The position numbers and the translations under genes are program-made. A DNA stretch of 64,000 nucleotides from CAWJKP01 sp963843465. Its GTDB lineage: Bacteria > Planctomycetota > Planctomycetia > Pirellulales > Thermoguttaceae. The notes below the pieces were generated by a model. That model saw only the letters and a program-made list of their open reading frames with translations, was not told the DNA's origin and ran no database searches. The stretch covers positions 1,612,001-1,676,000 of the forward strand of contig CAWJKP010000002.1 in NCBI GenBank assembly GCA_963843465.1, read 5' to 3'. Of the stretch, positions 1 to 10,209 are shown one piece after another (within the stretch, counting starts at the first letter, position 1; each line of letters opens with the position of its first letter).

Positions 1-35
1 ATCGTGCGAGCATCACCGCATCCTCCGCAGGTAAA

Positions 36-94
36 GTAGTCGGCACACGCCGTGTGCCGTAAGTCGCGGACGGCACACGGCGTGTGCCTGCTAC
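36..94. repeat. Imperfect inverted repeat built on a CACACGSCGTGTG core
   Basis: Two arms, 36-59 and 71-94, are inverted copies matching at 22 of 24 positions around an 11-bp spacer. Each arm also contains a small palindrome around GGCACACG/CGTGTGCC. The element lies just beyond the stop of the PP2C gene. It could form a strong hairpin and may end that transcript, but no T-run follows, so I class it as a dispersed intergenic palindrome. Confidence 0.7.
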
Positions 95-108
95 AATTTG
101 CCGGCTCC

Positions 109-1395
109 TTACAACAGATCAACCGCGCTGTCGTCGCCAGGGCGATGGCGGCCGCGCTGGTTCTTCAGCTCATTCATCAAGAAGCTGATGGCGTGACAAT
201 ACTCGCGGATCGCCGGGGCAAGCTCGTTGGCCTTGGCGGCCGCGGCCCCCTGCGACGCGTGAGCCTCGAATCGCGCCCAATCGACGGCCCAGTCTTCGGC
301 GCGGGCCGCCTGGCGGAGTTCCTCGGCGATCTGGCCCAGCCGCGCGACAAACGCCGCATCGGGGACGCAATCGCTGGCCGTATAGGGACCTTTGCCCAGC
401 GGCCGGCCTTCGTAGCGGTTCTCACCGCCGCCGTAGCGCTGCACCAGGGCCGCAATCCCGCTGCCCGCCACTCCCGCCAGCGCCACCAGGGCCGGCAGGT
501 AATAGCGGGCGGCTGCCAAGCCCACCGCGGCCAGACCGCAGACTCCCAAAAGGCTCCAGACCAGCGGATGCACGGGCCGGGCGGGCCTGCCGCTGGCAAC
601 GGCGTCTGCCCGGGCCGCCAAAGGCGCGGTCACCTGCACCACGATCACCGTAATATTGTCCGGCCCGCCCCGCAGGTTGGCCAAATCGACCAACGCGCGG
701 ACCGCCTCGTTGGGCTCAAGACAGCCGAGGATCTTGCCGATCTCGTCGTCCTGCACCTGCCCCGAGAGTCCGTCGCTGCACAGCAGAAATATGTCGCCCA
801 CCTGCACCGGCGCCGGACCTTCAAGGTCGACCTGAACCTGGGGATTGGGCCCCAGCGACCGGGTAATGATGTTCTTGCGGACGTAACTGGGGACTTCCTG
901 GTCGCCGAACTGCCCGCTGGCCCGCAGCTCCCAGACCAGGCTATGGTCGAAGGTGAGCTGCTCCAGCCGGTGGTTCCGCCAACGGTAGACGCGGCTGTCG
1001 CCGACCTGCGCGACCAGGGAGCCCTGGGGCAACAGCACCAAGGAGCTGAGCGTGGTACCCATCCCCCTGAAGTCGTCGCTCGCCTGGCCCCGCGTATGGA
1101 TCTGGGTGTTGGCCTCATGGACGGCCGCCAGCAGGGCCTCGGGGGCGGTAAGGTCGGCAAGTTTGTAGTAGGAAAGGGGGATGATATCGCTCGCCAGCTT
1201 GCTAGCCAACTCCCCGGCGGCGTGGGCCCCCATTCCGTCGGCTACCAGGAACAGGTGGCCCCGGGTTTCCCATTTCTCCCTGCCGCTGGCCAGGGCCACG
1301 GCCTTGGAATCCTGGTTATTGGCCCTGCGCAGCCCCAGATCACTGGCAGCCGCCACTTGAAGGCAGTGGTCCCAATTAGTTGCGGTCGGATCCAT
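109..1395 (-). CDS. PP2C-family serine/threonine protein phosphatase with C-terminal membrane segment
   Basis: Metal-dependent phosphatase predicted to dephosphorylate Ser/Thr residues in the cytoplasm. The PP2C motifs appear in order: SDLGLRRANNQDS (res 18-30), VADGMGAHAAGE (51-62), VGDSRVYRW (131-139), LCSDGLSG (205-212) and GGPDNITV (243-250). The acidic metal-binding residues are therefore present. After the catalytic domain (about 1-257) two hydrophobic stretches (about 277-318) should anchor it in the membrane, followed by a short soluble tail. Bacterial PP2Cs of this type usually reverse Hanks-type kinases, but no kinase gene is in the window. The ATG at 1395 places the first motif at the usual distance. 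The gene is divergent from the PEGA lipoprotein gene. Confidence 0.9.
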   Translation of the reverse strand: MDPTATNWDHCLQVAAASDLGLRRANNQDSKAVALASGREKWETRGHLFLVADGMGAHAAGELASKLASDIIPLSYYKLADLTAPEALLAAVHEANTQIHTRGQASDDFRGMGTTLSSLVLLPQGSLVAQVGDSRVYRWRNHRLEQLTFDHSLVWELRASGQFGDQEVPSYVRKNIITRSLGPNPQVQVDLEGPAPVQVGDIFLLCSDGLSGQVQDDEIGKILGCLEPNEAVRALVDLANLRGGPDNITVIVVQVTAPLAARADAVASGRPARPVHPLVWSLLGVCGLAAVGLAAARYYLPALVALAGVAGSGIAALVQRYGGGENRYEGRPLGKGPYTASDCVPDAAFVARLGQIAEELRQAARAEDWAVDWARFEAHASQGAAAAKANELAPAIREYCHAISFLMNELKNQRGRHRPGDDSAVDLL

Positions 1396-1589
1396 ATCTT
1401 TTCTATTCTAACGTGCCCCGGATCGTCCAACCAGCCCGGGGGCGGGTTGCTCTCCCCGAGCGGTCAATTTCGCGGATTCGGCCTAGGATCGCCGGCCCCG
1501 GCGTACTATACTCCGGCGGTTTTTTTCCGGCGGCGGCCGTCCCCTTGCTCCTCTTCCAGGGCCGGGAAAACGAGAAGTTCGGCAATCCC

Positions 1590-2183
1590 ATGAAGCGACG
1601 CACCGTGAGTGCCTGTTGGCGGCCGCAAAGGCTGGCCGTGCTGGCCGCCGTGGCCCTGGCCCTGGCCTTGCCCGGCTGTCTCCATCGACGCCTGATGGTC
1701 CGCAGCGATCCGCCCGGGGCCGTGGTCTTCGTCGACGATTACGAGATCGGCACGACCCCCGTCTCCCACGATTTCATTTACTATGGTACCCGCAAGATCC
1801 GCCTGGTCAAAGACGGCTACGAGACGCTGACCGTGCTCCAGCCGATTCCCGCCCCCTGGTACGAATGGCCGCCGATCAATTTCTTCTCCGAGAACTTCGT
1901 CCCGGGCGAAATCCGCGACTATCATACGCTGAGCTACCGGCTGACGCCACAAGTGGTCGTGCCGGTGGACGAGCTCCGCCAGCGGGCGGAACAGCTCCGC
2001 CAGGACGCCCACAGCCAAGGCGTCAACGTCGCCGGCCCTCAGGCGATGTTCCAAGTGCCCAATGTCGGGTTCCCCCCGCCGCCCGCCAGGGAGCCCTACC
2101 TTTCGCCTGGCTCCCCGCCGATGGTGTCTCCTCCCGGTCCCCTCGGATCGTTCACCCCCCCGCCCAGCAACGCCGGGCCCTGA
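1590..2183 (+). CDS. PEGA-domain lipoprotein
   Basis: A 197-residue exported lipoprotein. The N-terminus has a basic start, a hydrophobic stretch and a lipobox ending LPGC, with the acylated Cys at about residue 30. A PEGA domain follows (about 34-80: MVRSDPPGAVVFVDDYEIG, then TTPVS and a GYET ending), a small beta fold common on planctomycete and myxobacterial surfaces. The C-terminal 60 residues are rich in Pro and Gly and probably disordered. I chose the ATG at 1590 because it puts a signal peptide at the start; the open frame extends further upstream without one. Its ligand is unknown. It is monocistronic and divergent from the phosphatase gene. Confidence 0.8.
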   Translation: MKRRTVSACWRPQRLAVLAAVALALALPGCLHRRLMVRSDPPGAVVFVDDYEIGTTPVSHDFIYYGTRKIRLVKDGYETLTVLQPIPAPWYEWPPINFFSENFVPGEIRDYHTLSYRLTPQVVVPVDELRQRAEQLRQDAHSQGVNVAGPQAMFQVPNVGFPPPPAREPYLSPGSPPMVSPPGPLGSFTPPPSNAGP

Positions 2184-2296
2184 CGAAATACCAGTGGCTT
2201 GCGCGAATTATGCATAGCTCAGGTGTTGGCCGAACCTGAAACGGGGCGTCGGTGTCCCGAGGGAGAATACCCTCAACAACGAGGACCACGAAAGCC

Positions 2297-2644
2297 ATGA
2301 TGAGTATCCCCTGGGCGAAGGAGTTCCCTGGCGACATCACGGTCTGTGACACCGCCGGGGTGATTTTGGAAATGAACGACCGCGCGGCCAAGACCTTCGC
2401 CAAAGACGGCGGCCGAGGGCTTGTCGGCACCAACCTGCTGGACTGCCATCCCGAGCCCTCGCGCAGCAAGCTCCAGGAACTGCTGGCAGCGGGGAAGGTC
2501 AACGCCTACACGATCGAGAAGGGCGGCAGGAAGAAGCTCGTCTATCAGGCCCCTTGGTACGAAGACGGAGAGTACCGAGGTCTCGTCGAAGTGACGCTGG
2601 ACTTGCCCGACGCGCTGCCCCACTTCGTCCGTGACGGTGGTTGA
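2297..2644 (+). CDS. Small stand-alone PAS-like protein
   Basis: A protein of about 115 residues that is almost entirely one PAS-like fold. It shows the opening GDITVCDTAGVILEMNDRA, a central helix around VGTNLLDCHPE, and a C-terminal sheet VYQAPWYEDGEYRGLVEV. It resembles the PAS module at the C-terminus of DUF438-type proteins (family knowledge). There is no kinase, cyclase or DNA-binding output domain, so it would have to act through a partner or as a small-molecule binder. The open frame begins at 2252, but tandem ATGs at 2297 and 2300 give a more natural N-terminus. It converges with the PilM-like gene. Confidence 0.65.
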   Translation: MMSIPWAKEFPGDITVCDTAGVILEMNDRAAKTFAKDGGRGLVGTNLLDCHPEPSRSKLQELLAAGKVNAYTIEKGGRKKLVYQAPWYEDGEYRGLVEVTLDLPDALPHFVRDGG

Positions 2645-2704
2645 CCGGCGGGGCCTCAACAGGGCCTGGTACTGACCGCGTGCCACCGGCCGCTGACCAC
2701 TACC

Positions 2705-5366
2705 TCAGTCGCCGAGAAGATCGGGCCGGTTGGTCCGCAGGTAGCCGAACAGGCCGTGGATGCGGAAGCCGCCGCCGACGCCCAAGAGGCGGGTGATCTT
2801 CGCGTGGCGATGGGCGCGGGAGAACTGGGCGAAGGCCGACTCGATCTGCTTGGCCAACTCCTCGAAGACAGGCTCCAGGATCTGGTAATGCGCGTAGAGC
2901 GATTCCGCGCGGAGCGGATCCCGCAGAAGCTCTTCGGCCTGCGCCAGGGTCAGATGCTGCTGGCGGACCAGCGCCTTGGTGAAGTTGTTGCAGCCGAAGC
3001 CCGAGCCGTGAAGCCAGACCAGCCGCGGCGAGCCGATGAGCACGTTCATCGCGTCGCTGCCCAGATCCAGCACGGCGGTGACCTCGTTGACCCGCTCGGG
3101 CGAGGTCACGGTGTCGCCGAAGTAATCGTAGGCCAGGAAGTTGTACAGGGCGATGGCGTCGCCCTGCACGACGTCGACGGCCATGCCGGCGCTGCCCAGC
3201 CGGCTCAGCCGGTCCTTGAGCATGATCCGCCGCGCGGCAACGATCACCACGTCGTTCTTCTTCGCCGAGACCGGCTCGTCGGCGCTCTCGCTGAGAACCT
3301 CGTAGCCCCAGACCAGGTCGTCCAGCGGGATCGAGACTTGCCGCCGCATCTCATACCGCACGGCACTGGCCAGCTTCTTGGGATCGATGGTCGGGAGGCT
3401 GAGCTGGCGGACGAAGACCGTCCGGCCGGGCAGTCCCAGGCCGATGCGGCAGCCCTTCAGGTCGTTGCGGGAGAGGAACTCCTTGACGGTCTCCTCGATC
3501 AGCGCCCGCTCCTCTTCCTCGTTGACCGCATCGCTGAGCAGCTTGCGGTGAGCAACCAGGTCGCAGGCCTCGATGGCCAGGTTCTGCTGGCTCTTGTCCA
3601 TGCTCAGGCGCAGGGCCTTCAGGCCGCTGGCCCCCAGGTCGAGCCCCCAGGCCTTGAGCACGGGCCGCATCTGCTGGAGCTTGCGGAAATGACCCCTCAG
3701 GCTGGGATCGCTCGGGTGCAAGTTGATTCTCGTCCGCGACAGGCGAAGGCTCTGGAGCGCCAGCCCGCAGGCCGCGAAGAAGCTGCCGGGATTGGCCGCG
3801 AGCACGGCCGGGTTGAAGTTCTCGTGAAAGTGGAAGCGGCGGAAATCGGTAAGCCAGTCCACGGGGCAGCCGATCCGCGTCTGCTCCTTCGCCGCCGCCC
3901 AAGGCACGACTGCGCGCCGCGGATCGCCCTCGGCGATCTTCCGGCGCCGGCGGACCTCTTCCAGGGCCTTGGCCGCCCGGGAGTCGCGGGGAGAAAGCCG
4001 CAAGAGGCGCTCGGCCAGGGCCGCCAGCGTGTCGTCGGCGACCGGGGCGCTCTTGAGATCCGAGACCAGCCAGATCAACTCCTGGACCTGGCCCAGGACC
4101 GCCTCGAACTCCTCGCCGCGGACCTGCCGCGGCACTTGCTCCAGCAGCCCCAGCGCCGCCTCATATTGGCAGGCCGCCGACTTTTCCTTGGCCAGGAGGA
4201 ACAGCCGCTGCTCCAGCCGCTGGGCAAGCTGGGTCGCCTGGGGGTGGTCCGGCTTGATCGTCAACAGCCGTTCGATCTTGGCGAGCAGGTCGCCCGTGCG
4301 CCCGGCACTGATCGCTTCGGCGATCTCGCGGGTCAGCGAAAGCACCTCTTCCAACAGCGCCGAGGCCTCGCCCAAAAGCCGCCGCAAATTGTCGTCGCGA
4401 AGCGGCTCGGGAACGTTTTCCAGCAGGCCGACCGCCCCCTGGTAGTCGCAGGTCTCGATGCAGCGCCGCGCTTCCTGCCCGAGGATCTCCACCTCCGCCA
4501 GGCGGGTTTGACGCTCGACCCCAACCTGCCGGATCACCTCGATCGCCTCGCGGGCCTGGGATTCCAGCCGCGGGTGATGGACTTTCGTCAGCGGGCTCAA
4601 CAGCGCGATGGCATCACCGTAGCGGCATTCGAATCGCAGCTCGTCGGCCTGCTGGAAAGCCTCTTCGAACTGCTGAACGTGCTCTTCGAAATGCGACTTT
4701 CAGGTCGGCCCCGCACGACCCGCAGTACGGCTCACCCGACAGGCAGAGCGTCTGACACTGAAAGCAGGGCTCCCAGAGGTTGAAGCCGCACTGGCCGCAG
4801 AACTTCCGGTTGGCAGGGACCGGGGCGCCGCACTGCGAACACGCCAGCACGTGGGCCTCGCCGTTGGAGCGGCGGCCGACCTCGAATTTCCCGGAGGCGA
4901 TAGCCCCGGCACGGTCGTCGCGCCGGATGGCGTTGTCGTACTCCTCCTTGCGGAGAGGATCCAAGAGCAGGGCAATCGCTTCCTCCAGCTCGCCACGGAC
5001 CTGTTCCCAGATCTGCGGCGACGCCCCGAAACGCTTGGCATCGATCGCCGTTCGCTGCACGCCGGCGGCCGTGCGGATCAACTCCATGTCGCTTTCCAAG
5101 GTCGCCAGACCCAAGAGTTGATACGCATTCAAGGGCCGGCGGAGCTCGCGGACCCCCAACCACATTCGATAGGGGTCGAAGCCCCCTGCGTTGCCGTTCG
5201 GCGCGGCGGCGTCCCAGACCTGCTCAGAGGCTTTCGCTGCGCTCCAGGAGCCCTGCATGGGATCCGGCACTCCCTGGGTTGTCGTCTCGGTTGCACGCCG
5301 AAACCGCACCGGCGCTCTAACCGTAAAGGATTCCGCCTCCGCTGTTCCCGCCACGAACGGACTCAC
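2705..5366 (-). CDS. J-like domain / double zinc ribbon / PilM-like protein (one gene, frame broken near 4695)
   Basis: Two open frames (5366-4614 and 4600-2705) are best read as one protein of about 880 residues. The N-terminal part has the planctomycete module DPYRMWLGV...NAYQLLGL...LLDPLRKEEYD, which looks like a divergent J domain, then four CxxC pairs (CSQC, CGQC, CFQC, CGSC) making two zinc ribbons. The second part has long alpha-helical repeats and then, from about its residue 317, a PilM-type actin-like ATPase (GLDLGASGLKALRLS, AVLDLGSDAMNVLI, LLGVGGG). The second frame stays open and coding-like upstream of 4600 (HFEEHVQQFEEAF and onward), and meets the zinc-ribbon frame at AAAGTCGCAT near 4695, where one extra base explains the break. 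PilM recruits type IV pilus or type II secretion assembly proteins at the inner membrane. Confidence 0.75.
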
Positions 5367-5529
5367 CTTTGGCTGAAATTGCCCCTTGGATCGTAGTCTG
5401 AAACGGTCAGAGGATGGTTAGCGCCAAGTTAGGTTTGCGCAATTCATTCCTCTTGCTGCGGAGGGTAGTGGCTGGTGGGCCGGCGGCCGCCACGGCGGCC
5501 TGGTCCCACCCTACTGCCGACCACGGTCT

Positions 5530-6801
5530 TCAGTAGGAGGCCACCGCCTTGACCTTTTCGAGGAACATCCCACTATAGATCTCGGCCGCGGGCAACTCGA
5601 TGATGCCGGATTGGTAGCCCACGGTCGGGCTGGCGGTGGTAACGGGGAAGCCGGGGTTGAGGTATCCGTCGTTGTCTTGATCGGTAAAGTTCTTCACGCT
5701 GCCATCGGCCATCAACACGTTGCAGGTGCCGGCATGAACGGCGCCCCAGGCGCGGGTATCCTGGAGCCAGCCGTGCCCGGCAGCGTTGTTGGCTGCCGGA
5801 CAGTTGCCTCCCAACCGTTCGCACTGGACTTCGGCCGTCACGTCGGTCGCTTGCCCAGTCGCCAGCGGCACGATGCCCAGGCTGGGGTCGTAATAGGCTG
5901 GGCCGGGATTGTAAGAGCCGGCCATCGGCGTGCCGGCCAGCATGAAAGTCTTGACGGTGGTGTCCGCGGGAGTATTGGTGCTGGCGTTGTAGGCGTAGTA
6001 GTTGACGGGGTTCTTCACGATCCCCGGGTTGCCCATGATGGCCTCGTTTACGTTGAGGTTGCTGCCCTGCGCAGCGTCGGCCAAAAGCGGGATAATCGAG
6101 CTGGGCGCCACGGAGTTTCCCAACACCCGCTTGGTCAGCGGGCCGAGGGTCGCCCCAGGTCCTTTGGCGCTGTACGTCCCGGTGAAGACCCAAGAGTCGC
6201 TCGTGGTTCCCTGGGCGACCTGGATGCCGCCGCGGACCAGGTACCAACTCGTTGCGTAATTCGTGTTATAGCCCTTGCCGGCCAGGAAGCGGGCCAAGTA
6301 GTCCGACCGCTGCAGCGAGTCGTTGGAGGTGGCGGCGAACAGGCCGGTCCACGCGGTGCCGCTAAACGATGCGCTGGTGCCGCATGTGCCGCTGCCCATC
6401 TGCTGGGCGATGCCCCCGTCCACCGGCGACGCGGCGATCGCCCCGCCCATGCTCAACATGGTCTGGAAATTCCCCAGGCCGGACTCGGGACTGCTCGGGT
6501 CGAGCATTTGCCCGGGAAGGCAAGCGCCGATGTTCACCAGGTCCGCCACCCAGCCCCAGGTGTCCGGGCAACCGTCCCGCTGGATGTCGAAAGCGCCCGT
6601 GCAAAGCCGTCCCTGCGGGTCATGGTCCGCGAACGTGGTCAGGCCGATGCCGAATTGGCGAAGATTGCTCGTACATTGGGCCTTGCGGGCCGACTCCCGC
6701 GCCCGCACCAGGGCCGGAAGCAACAACGAGGCGAGAATGCCGATGATTGCCACCACCACCAACAATTCGACCAGCGTGAAAGCAGAATTCCTGTTCCTCA
6801 T
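5530..6801 (-). CDS. DUF1559 protein with type IV pseudopilin N-terminus
   Basis: A 423-residue exported protein. The start MRNRNSAFTLVELLVVVAI is a classic prepilin cleavage/methylation motif with its hydrophobic helix. It is followed by ALVRARESARKAQCTSNLRQ and a long extracellular part. Near the C-terminus it has the family motif of His, spacer and MADGS (VHAGTCNVLMADGS) and then DNDGYLNPGF. DUF1559 is greatly expanded in planctomycetes; the members are thought to be pseudopilin-like surface proteins, but function is not established. The ATG at 6801 is chosen over an upstream extension because it places the prepilin motif at the start. It is longer than typical members of about 300-350 residues. 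Confidence 0.9.
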   Translation of the reverse strand: MRNRNSAFTLVELLVVVAIIGILASLLLPALVRARESARKAQCTSNLRQFGIGLTTFADHDPQGRLCTGAFDIQRDGCPDTWGWVADLVNIGACLPGQMLDPSSPESGLGNFQTMLSMGGAIAASPVDGGIAQQMGSGTCGTSASFSGTAWTGLFAATSNDSLQRSDYLARFLAGKGYNTNYATSWYLVRGGIQVAQGTTSDSWVFTGTYSAKGPGATLGPLTKRVLGNSVAPSSIIPLLADAAQGSNLNVNEAIMGNPGIVKNPVNYYAYNASTNTPADTTVKTFMLAGTPMAGSYNPGPAYYDPSLGIVPLATGQATDVTAEVQCERLGGNCPAANNAAGHGWLQDTRAWGAVHAGTCNVLMADGSVKNFTDQDNDGYLNPGFPVTTASPTVGYQSGIIELPAAEIYSGMFLEKVKAVASY

Positions 6802-7074
6802 GGGGCTCTTCCTGTCACTGTCAGGGACCAAACCTGGCCATGTCCACCACTCACCGAGGATCACGGAGCGGTATTCTAGCGGTGCGGCATTAAGCCGGCA
6901 TTAGCGGCCGGTTAGAAACCGATGGCGGTCGAGAACGGTTACTGAACACCGTGCCACCGGGATCCCCCAAGACCCTCAGTCGGCCCACGAGGATTCGCCC
7001 GGCAGGCCGACCAGCTACAATGAAGGTCTCTCTCGCGGTACCCTGGAGGCCTCTTTCGAGAAGGCAAACGGCGC

Positions 7075-8200
7075 ATGCGGGTGCTCCTGGTGACTCACTA
7101 TTTTCCCGGACACGGCGGCGGTGTCGAGATCGTCGCTGGAGAACTGGCGGTCCGGCTTGCGCGGCGAGGCTTTTCCATCACCTGGGCGGCCAGCTCCCCA
7201 GCTCCGACGCGCCCGGGCGACGCCGTCAGTTATCTGCCGATGAATGCGTGGAACGGGACCGAGCGGCACTTCGGTTTTCCATATCCCCTTTGGGGTCCGG
7301 CCGGACTTGCTCGCCTCGGCTCGGCAGTCAAAGAGTGTGATTTGGTCCACCTCCACGACTGTCTTTACCAGGGAAATGCGGTGGCTCTGCTTCGGGCATG
7401 CATGGCCGGCAAGCCGATTGTCGTTACCCAGCACGTAGGCGAAGTTCCGTATCGTCAGGCGCTATTGCGTGGGTTGCTCGCAACGGCCAATCGGACACTG
7501 GGCCGGATGGTGCTTGGCGGGGCGACGCAGACCGTCTTCATCAGCCCGAAGGTGCTCGACTACTTCCGTCCGATCGTGCGCTTTCGCCGAACCGTTGTGG
7601 ATACCCAATGGGGTCGACACGGAGGCCTTTTGTCCCGTCGGCCCTGCGGAGCGGAATCAGCTCCGATGCCGATTCGGCGGTCAGGACGGGCGCCCAACCT
7701 TTCTGTTCGTCGGCCGTTTTGTGGAGAAGAAGGGCTTGTCGCACCTGCGGCGTCTAGCGCAACAGTTCCCCCAGATCCAGTGGCTCCTGATCGGCTGGGG
7801 GCCGGAGGATCCGTCGCAGTGGAAGCTCCCCAACGTGCAATGCATCGGGCGAGTCGATCATGCCGATCTGCCGCCCTATTACCGTGCCGCCGACCTGCTG
7901 ATTCTGCCCTCGGTGGGTGAAGGTTTTCCTTTGGTCGTTCAGGAGGCCATGGCCTGCGGTACTCCGACGCTGATCTCGGACGATACGGCGCCGGGTTCGC
8001 CCGGGATCGAGACCGTGGCGCTCGTCTCCTCGCTGCAAGCGGACGCTTTGGCGGCGGCGGTTCGCGACTTCCTCGAATGCCGCTCGCACTGGGATCTGCT
8101 CCGCGGCCGGTCCGCCCAGTACGCTCGGCAGTGGAGCTGGGATGACTGCACCTGGCGATACGCCGAGATGTTCGGCCGGCTTATACGCCGGGGAACGTGA
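7075..8200 (+). CDS. GT4-type glycosyltransferase (frame broken at about 7599)
   Basis: The N-terminal half (MRVLLVTHYFPGHGGGVEIV..., 7075 to about 7599) and the C-terminal half (IPNGVDTEAF...FLFVGRFVEKKGL...EGFPLVVQEAMACGTP, to 8200) are the two Rossmann domains of a GT-B retaining glycosyltransferase of about 375 residues. The E-x7-E signature is intact in EGFPLVVQEAM. Reading GTT GTG, skipping one G near 7599, then ATA CCC AAT GGG restores the conserved VVIPNGVD. It presumably transfers a hexose from a nucleotide-sugar donor at the cytoplasmic membrane. It converges with the minus-strand glycan cluster, and its stop touches the 31-bp repeat. Confidence 0.8.
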
Positions 8201-8231
8201 TTGGCCCAACTTATTGTTTTACAGGCCCTAA
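8201..8231 (-). repeat. 31-bp repeat, copy A (inverted relative to 33309-33339)
   Basis: Read on the minus strand this 31-mer matches 33309-33339 at 29 of 31 positions, with the shared core GGGCCTGTAA...ACAATAAGTTGGGC. It overlaps the TAG stop of the TMTC-like gene ending at 8228. The other copy lies 31 bp beyond the stop of the paralogous gene ending at 33277. The copies face each other as inverted repeats around 25 kb. They could be conserved 3' flanks of a duplicated gene or remains of an insertion-element end. Confidence 0.75.
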
Positions 8232-10147
8232 CGAGCCGCGCGATCGCCGCGATTTGCACCCGGCGCATCCTTGATCCGCTCGAGATGAACGAGCATCGCC
8301 CGCGCCTGCGGCCAGTTCGGGTTCACGCTCAGGGCTTTGCGCAGATGTTCTTTCGACTCGGCATACCTTGCCTGCTGGGCCAGCAGCATGGCCAGGTTGT
8401 AATGGGCGTAAGGGTGATCGGGTCGCAGCCGAAGCGCGGCCCGATACTGTTGCTCGGCACGGTTGCGATCAATGGGAGTTATCACTTGTGCCATGTTGAA
8501 GTGCGCGTCGGCGTCTTCAGGCCGCGCTCGTAAGACGATTTCGCTGTGCCCCAGGGCCTCTTGGATATCCCCTTGTCGCGCCAGCAGCGTCGCCAGGTTG
8601 TCGTGAGCATCGATGAACTCCGGTTCGCACTTCAGAGCGACACGGTAAAGGCGAATGGCTTCCTCCGGCTCGCGATCTGCCAGGATATTCGCCAAGTTGA
8701 AATTGACTGCCGCCATATCGGGAGCCAGGTGCAGGGCTTCGCGATAGAGTGCCCGGGCATGGCTCAAGTCCCCCTCCGCCTCAAAGGTGTGCCCGAGGTT
8801 GACATAGCCCCTGGGGTTCTTCGGCACCTTCTGCACCGTGTCCGACCAGAGGGTCCGCTCGCTTTCGTAGACCTCGTTCCGCAAAGCCGTTGTGACCGTC
8901 AGTGCGACGGCGACGGTGGCAAGCGCCAGGCCTCCGGCAAGCGGTCGCCGGGACCCGAGCCGGTCCGAGAGCCACGCCTGCTGTAGCAGCTCATACGTCC
9001 CGAAAACGAGAATCGCTACGACGGCAGCCAGCGACAGGTACATGCGGTGCTCGAAAGCCAAATCGCAGATCGGCACGACCGTCGAGGTGGGCGCCAGGAT
9101 GATGAAAAACGAGCCTCCGAGGAAGCCTAGCGAGGGTCGGTGTACTGCACACCATAGCGTACAGGCGACGAGTACGCCGATCGTAAGGGCCGGCACGACC
9201 ATCTCGGCCGTGCCGTGGGCGACCGGCCATCCGTAATCAATGCACTGCCCCGCCGGCCAAACGCTCAGCCGCAGGTAGTGCAGGATCACTCCCGGCTGGG
9301 AGGCCGCATACTGCCACCAGGAGATACCCTTGACGGTCCCGATTCCTCCGCCCACGTACATCGGCCAGCGCCACACGAGCACCGACGCAGCCGCGAAGAG
9401 CACCACCAGCATGGAGACGTAATAGGCCCATCGTTTTCTCGCGATGTCGATCCAACTCTCCGCGAGGAAAGCACGGTCATACCACAGGATTACCAAGGGC
9501 GCCGTCGCGGCGACTTCCTTGCTCCCCAAGGCGAGCAGCCACGCCCCCAAGGAGGCCGCGTACCAAGCCAGGGGTCGCCGGGCCCGGCCCGCACGCTCGA
9601 AACAGTACAGCGCCGTGAGGAAAAAGAGGCCCATGAGCGATTCCAGCCGCTGGTAGACGTAGGTCACACTCTGCGTCTGCAAGGGATGAACGGCCCAGAG
9701 CATCGCCACGGCCAAGGCCAGGCTGCCGGCATGTGTCCCATACCTGGCCGCCAGGCGAGGGCTTGCCAACGTGTCGCGGATGAGGGCCAGAAGCACGCAA
9801 GCGGCGAGGACGTGAATCGCCAGGTTCACGGCGTGGTAGCCCCACACCTCGGTGCCGTGCATGGCGTAGTTCACGGCGAAGGTGAAGAACACCACGGGTC
9901 GGTTCGTCGCCAGCCAGCCCGACGGAGGCCAAAGCTGCCGGATCCCGGCGTACTCGTCGATGAACTTCAGCCCATCGAAGACCTGGGCCGCGGAAAACGA
10001 GTTTGCATAGGCCATCCCGGTGGCGGCGGCAATCGCCGAGTACCCGAGCCATCCGGATCGAAACATCGCACCGGACGACGCGCCACGATCATTCTCGCGC
10101 CTTTGGGTCGCTCGGCGACGTGGTCTCGATGCCAAAGTGGCCTCCAA
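8228..10147 (-). CDS. TMTC-like polytopic membrane protein with C-terminal TPRs (subfamily B)
   Basis: A 639-residue protein. The first 400 or so residues contain about ten hydrophobic segments with short loops, as in the GT-C-type half of eukaryotic TMTC O-mannosyltransferases. The remainder is a run of TPRs (for example GYVNLGHTFEAEGDLSHARALY, FNLANILADREPEEAIRLYR, AHYNLAMLLAQQARYAESK). Characteristic stretches are HAVNLAIHVLAACVLL and HPLQTQSVTYVYQRLESLMG. The first-loop Asp-Asp pair seen in three other paralogues here is replaced by VFDGLKFIDEY. It is encoded 62 bp downstream of a membrane-anchored GT2. Transferase activity is inference only. It is the last gene of the minus-strand cluster and a close paralogue of 31217-33277. 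Confidence 0.8.
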   Translation of the reverse strand: MEATLASRPRRRATQRRENDRGASSGAMFRSGWLGYSAIAAATGMAYANSFSAAQVFDGLKFIDEYAGIRQLWPPSGWLATNRPVVFFTFAVNYAMHGTEVWGYHAVNLAIHVLAACVLLALIRDTLASPRLAARYGTHAGSLALAVAMLWAVHPLQTQSVTYVYQRLESLMGLFFLTALYCFERAGRARRPLAWYAASLGAWLLALGSKEVAATAPLVILWYDRAFLAESWIDIARKRWAYYVSMLVVLFAAASVLVWRWPMYVGGGIGTVKGISWWQYAASQPGVILHYLRLSVWPAGQCIDYGWPVAHGTAEMVVPALTIGVLVACTLWCAVHRPSLGFLGGSFFIILAPTSTVVPICDLAFEHRMYLSLAAVVAILVFGTYELLQQAWLSDRLGSRRPLAGGLALATVAVALTVTTALRNEVYESERTLWSDTVQKVPKNPRGYVNLGHTFEAEGDLSHARALYREALHLAPDMAAVNFNLANILADREPEEAIRLYRVALKCEPEFIDAHDNLATLLARQGDIQEALGHSEIVLRARPEDADAHFNMAQVITPIDRNRAEQQYRAALRLRPDHPYAHYNLAMLLAQQARYAESKEHLRKALSVNPNWPQARAMLVHLERIKDAPGANRGDRAAR

Positions 10148-10209
10148 GGCAGAAGAACGTCAAGGAATGTATCGGCCGGCAGACGCGTCCTCGCTCCGGG
10201 ACGCCAAGA

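Noticed and set aside
1490..1523. Hairpin plus T-run (CGCCGG-CC-CCGGCG, then a run of Ts) as a terminator
   Set aside because: It lies in the divergent intergenic region between the phosphatase and PEGA genes, so it is not at the 3' end of any gene; the T-run is also not directly after the stem.
2756..4783. A 675-residue open frame opposite the PilM-like gene
   Set aside because: It is the antisense shadow of a GC-rich coding region, with His/Arg/Gln-rich sequence and no domain. The same reasoning removes other long antisense frames such as 9215-10531, 10531-11556, 32210-33394, 34853-36769, 37242-38633, 50066-51448 and 62316-63770.
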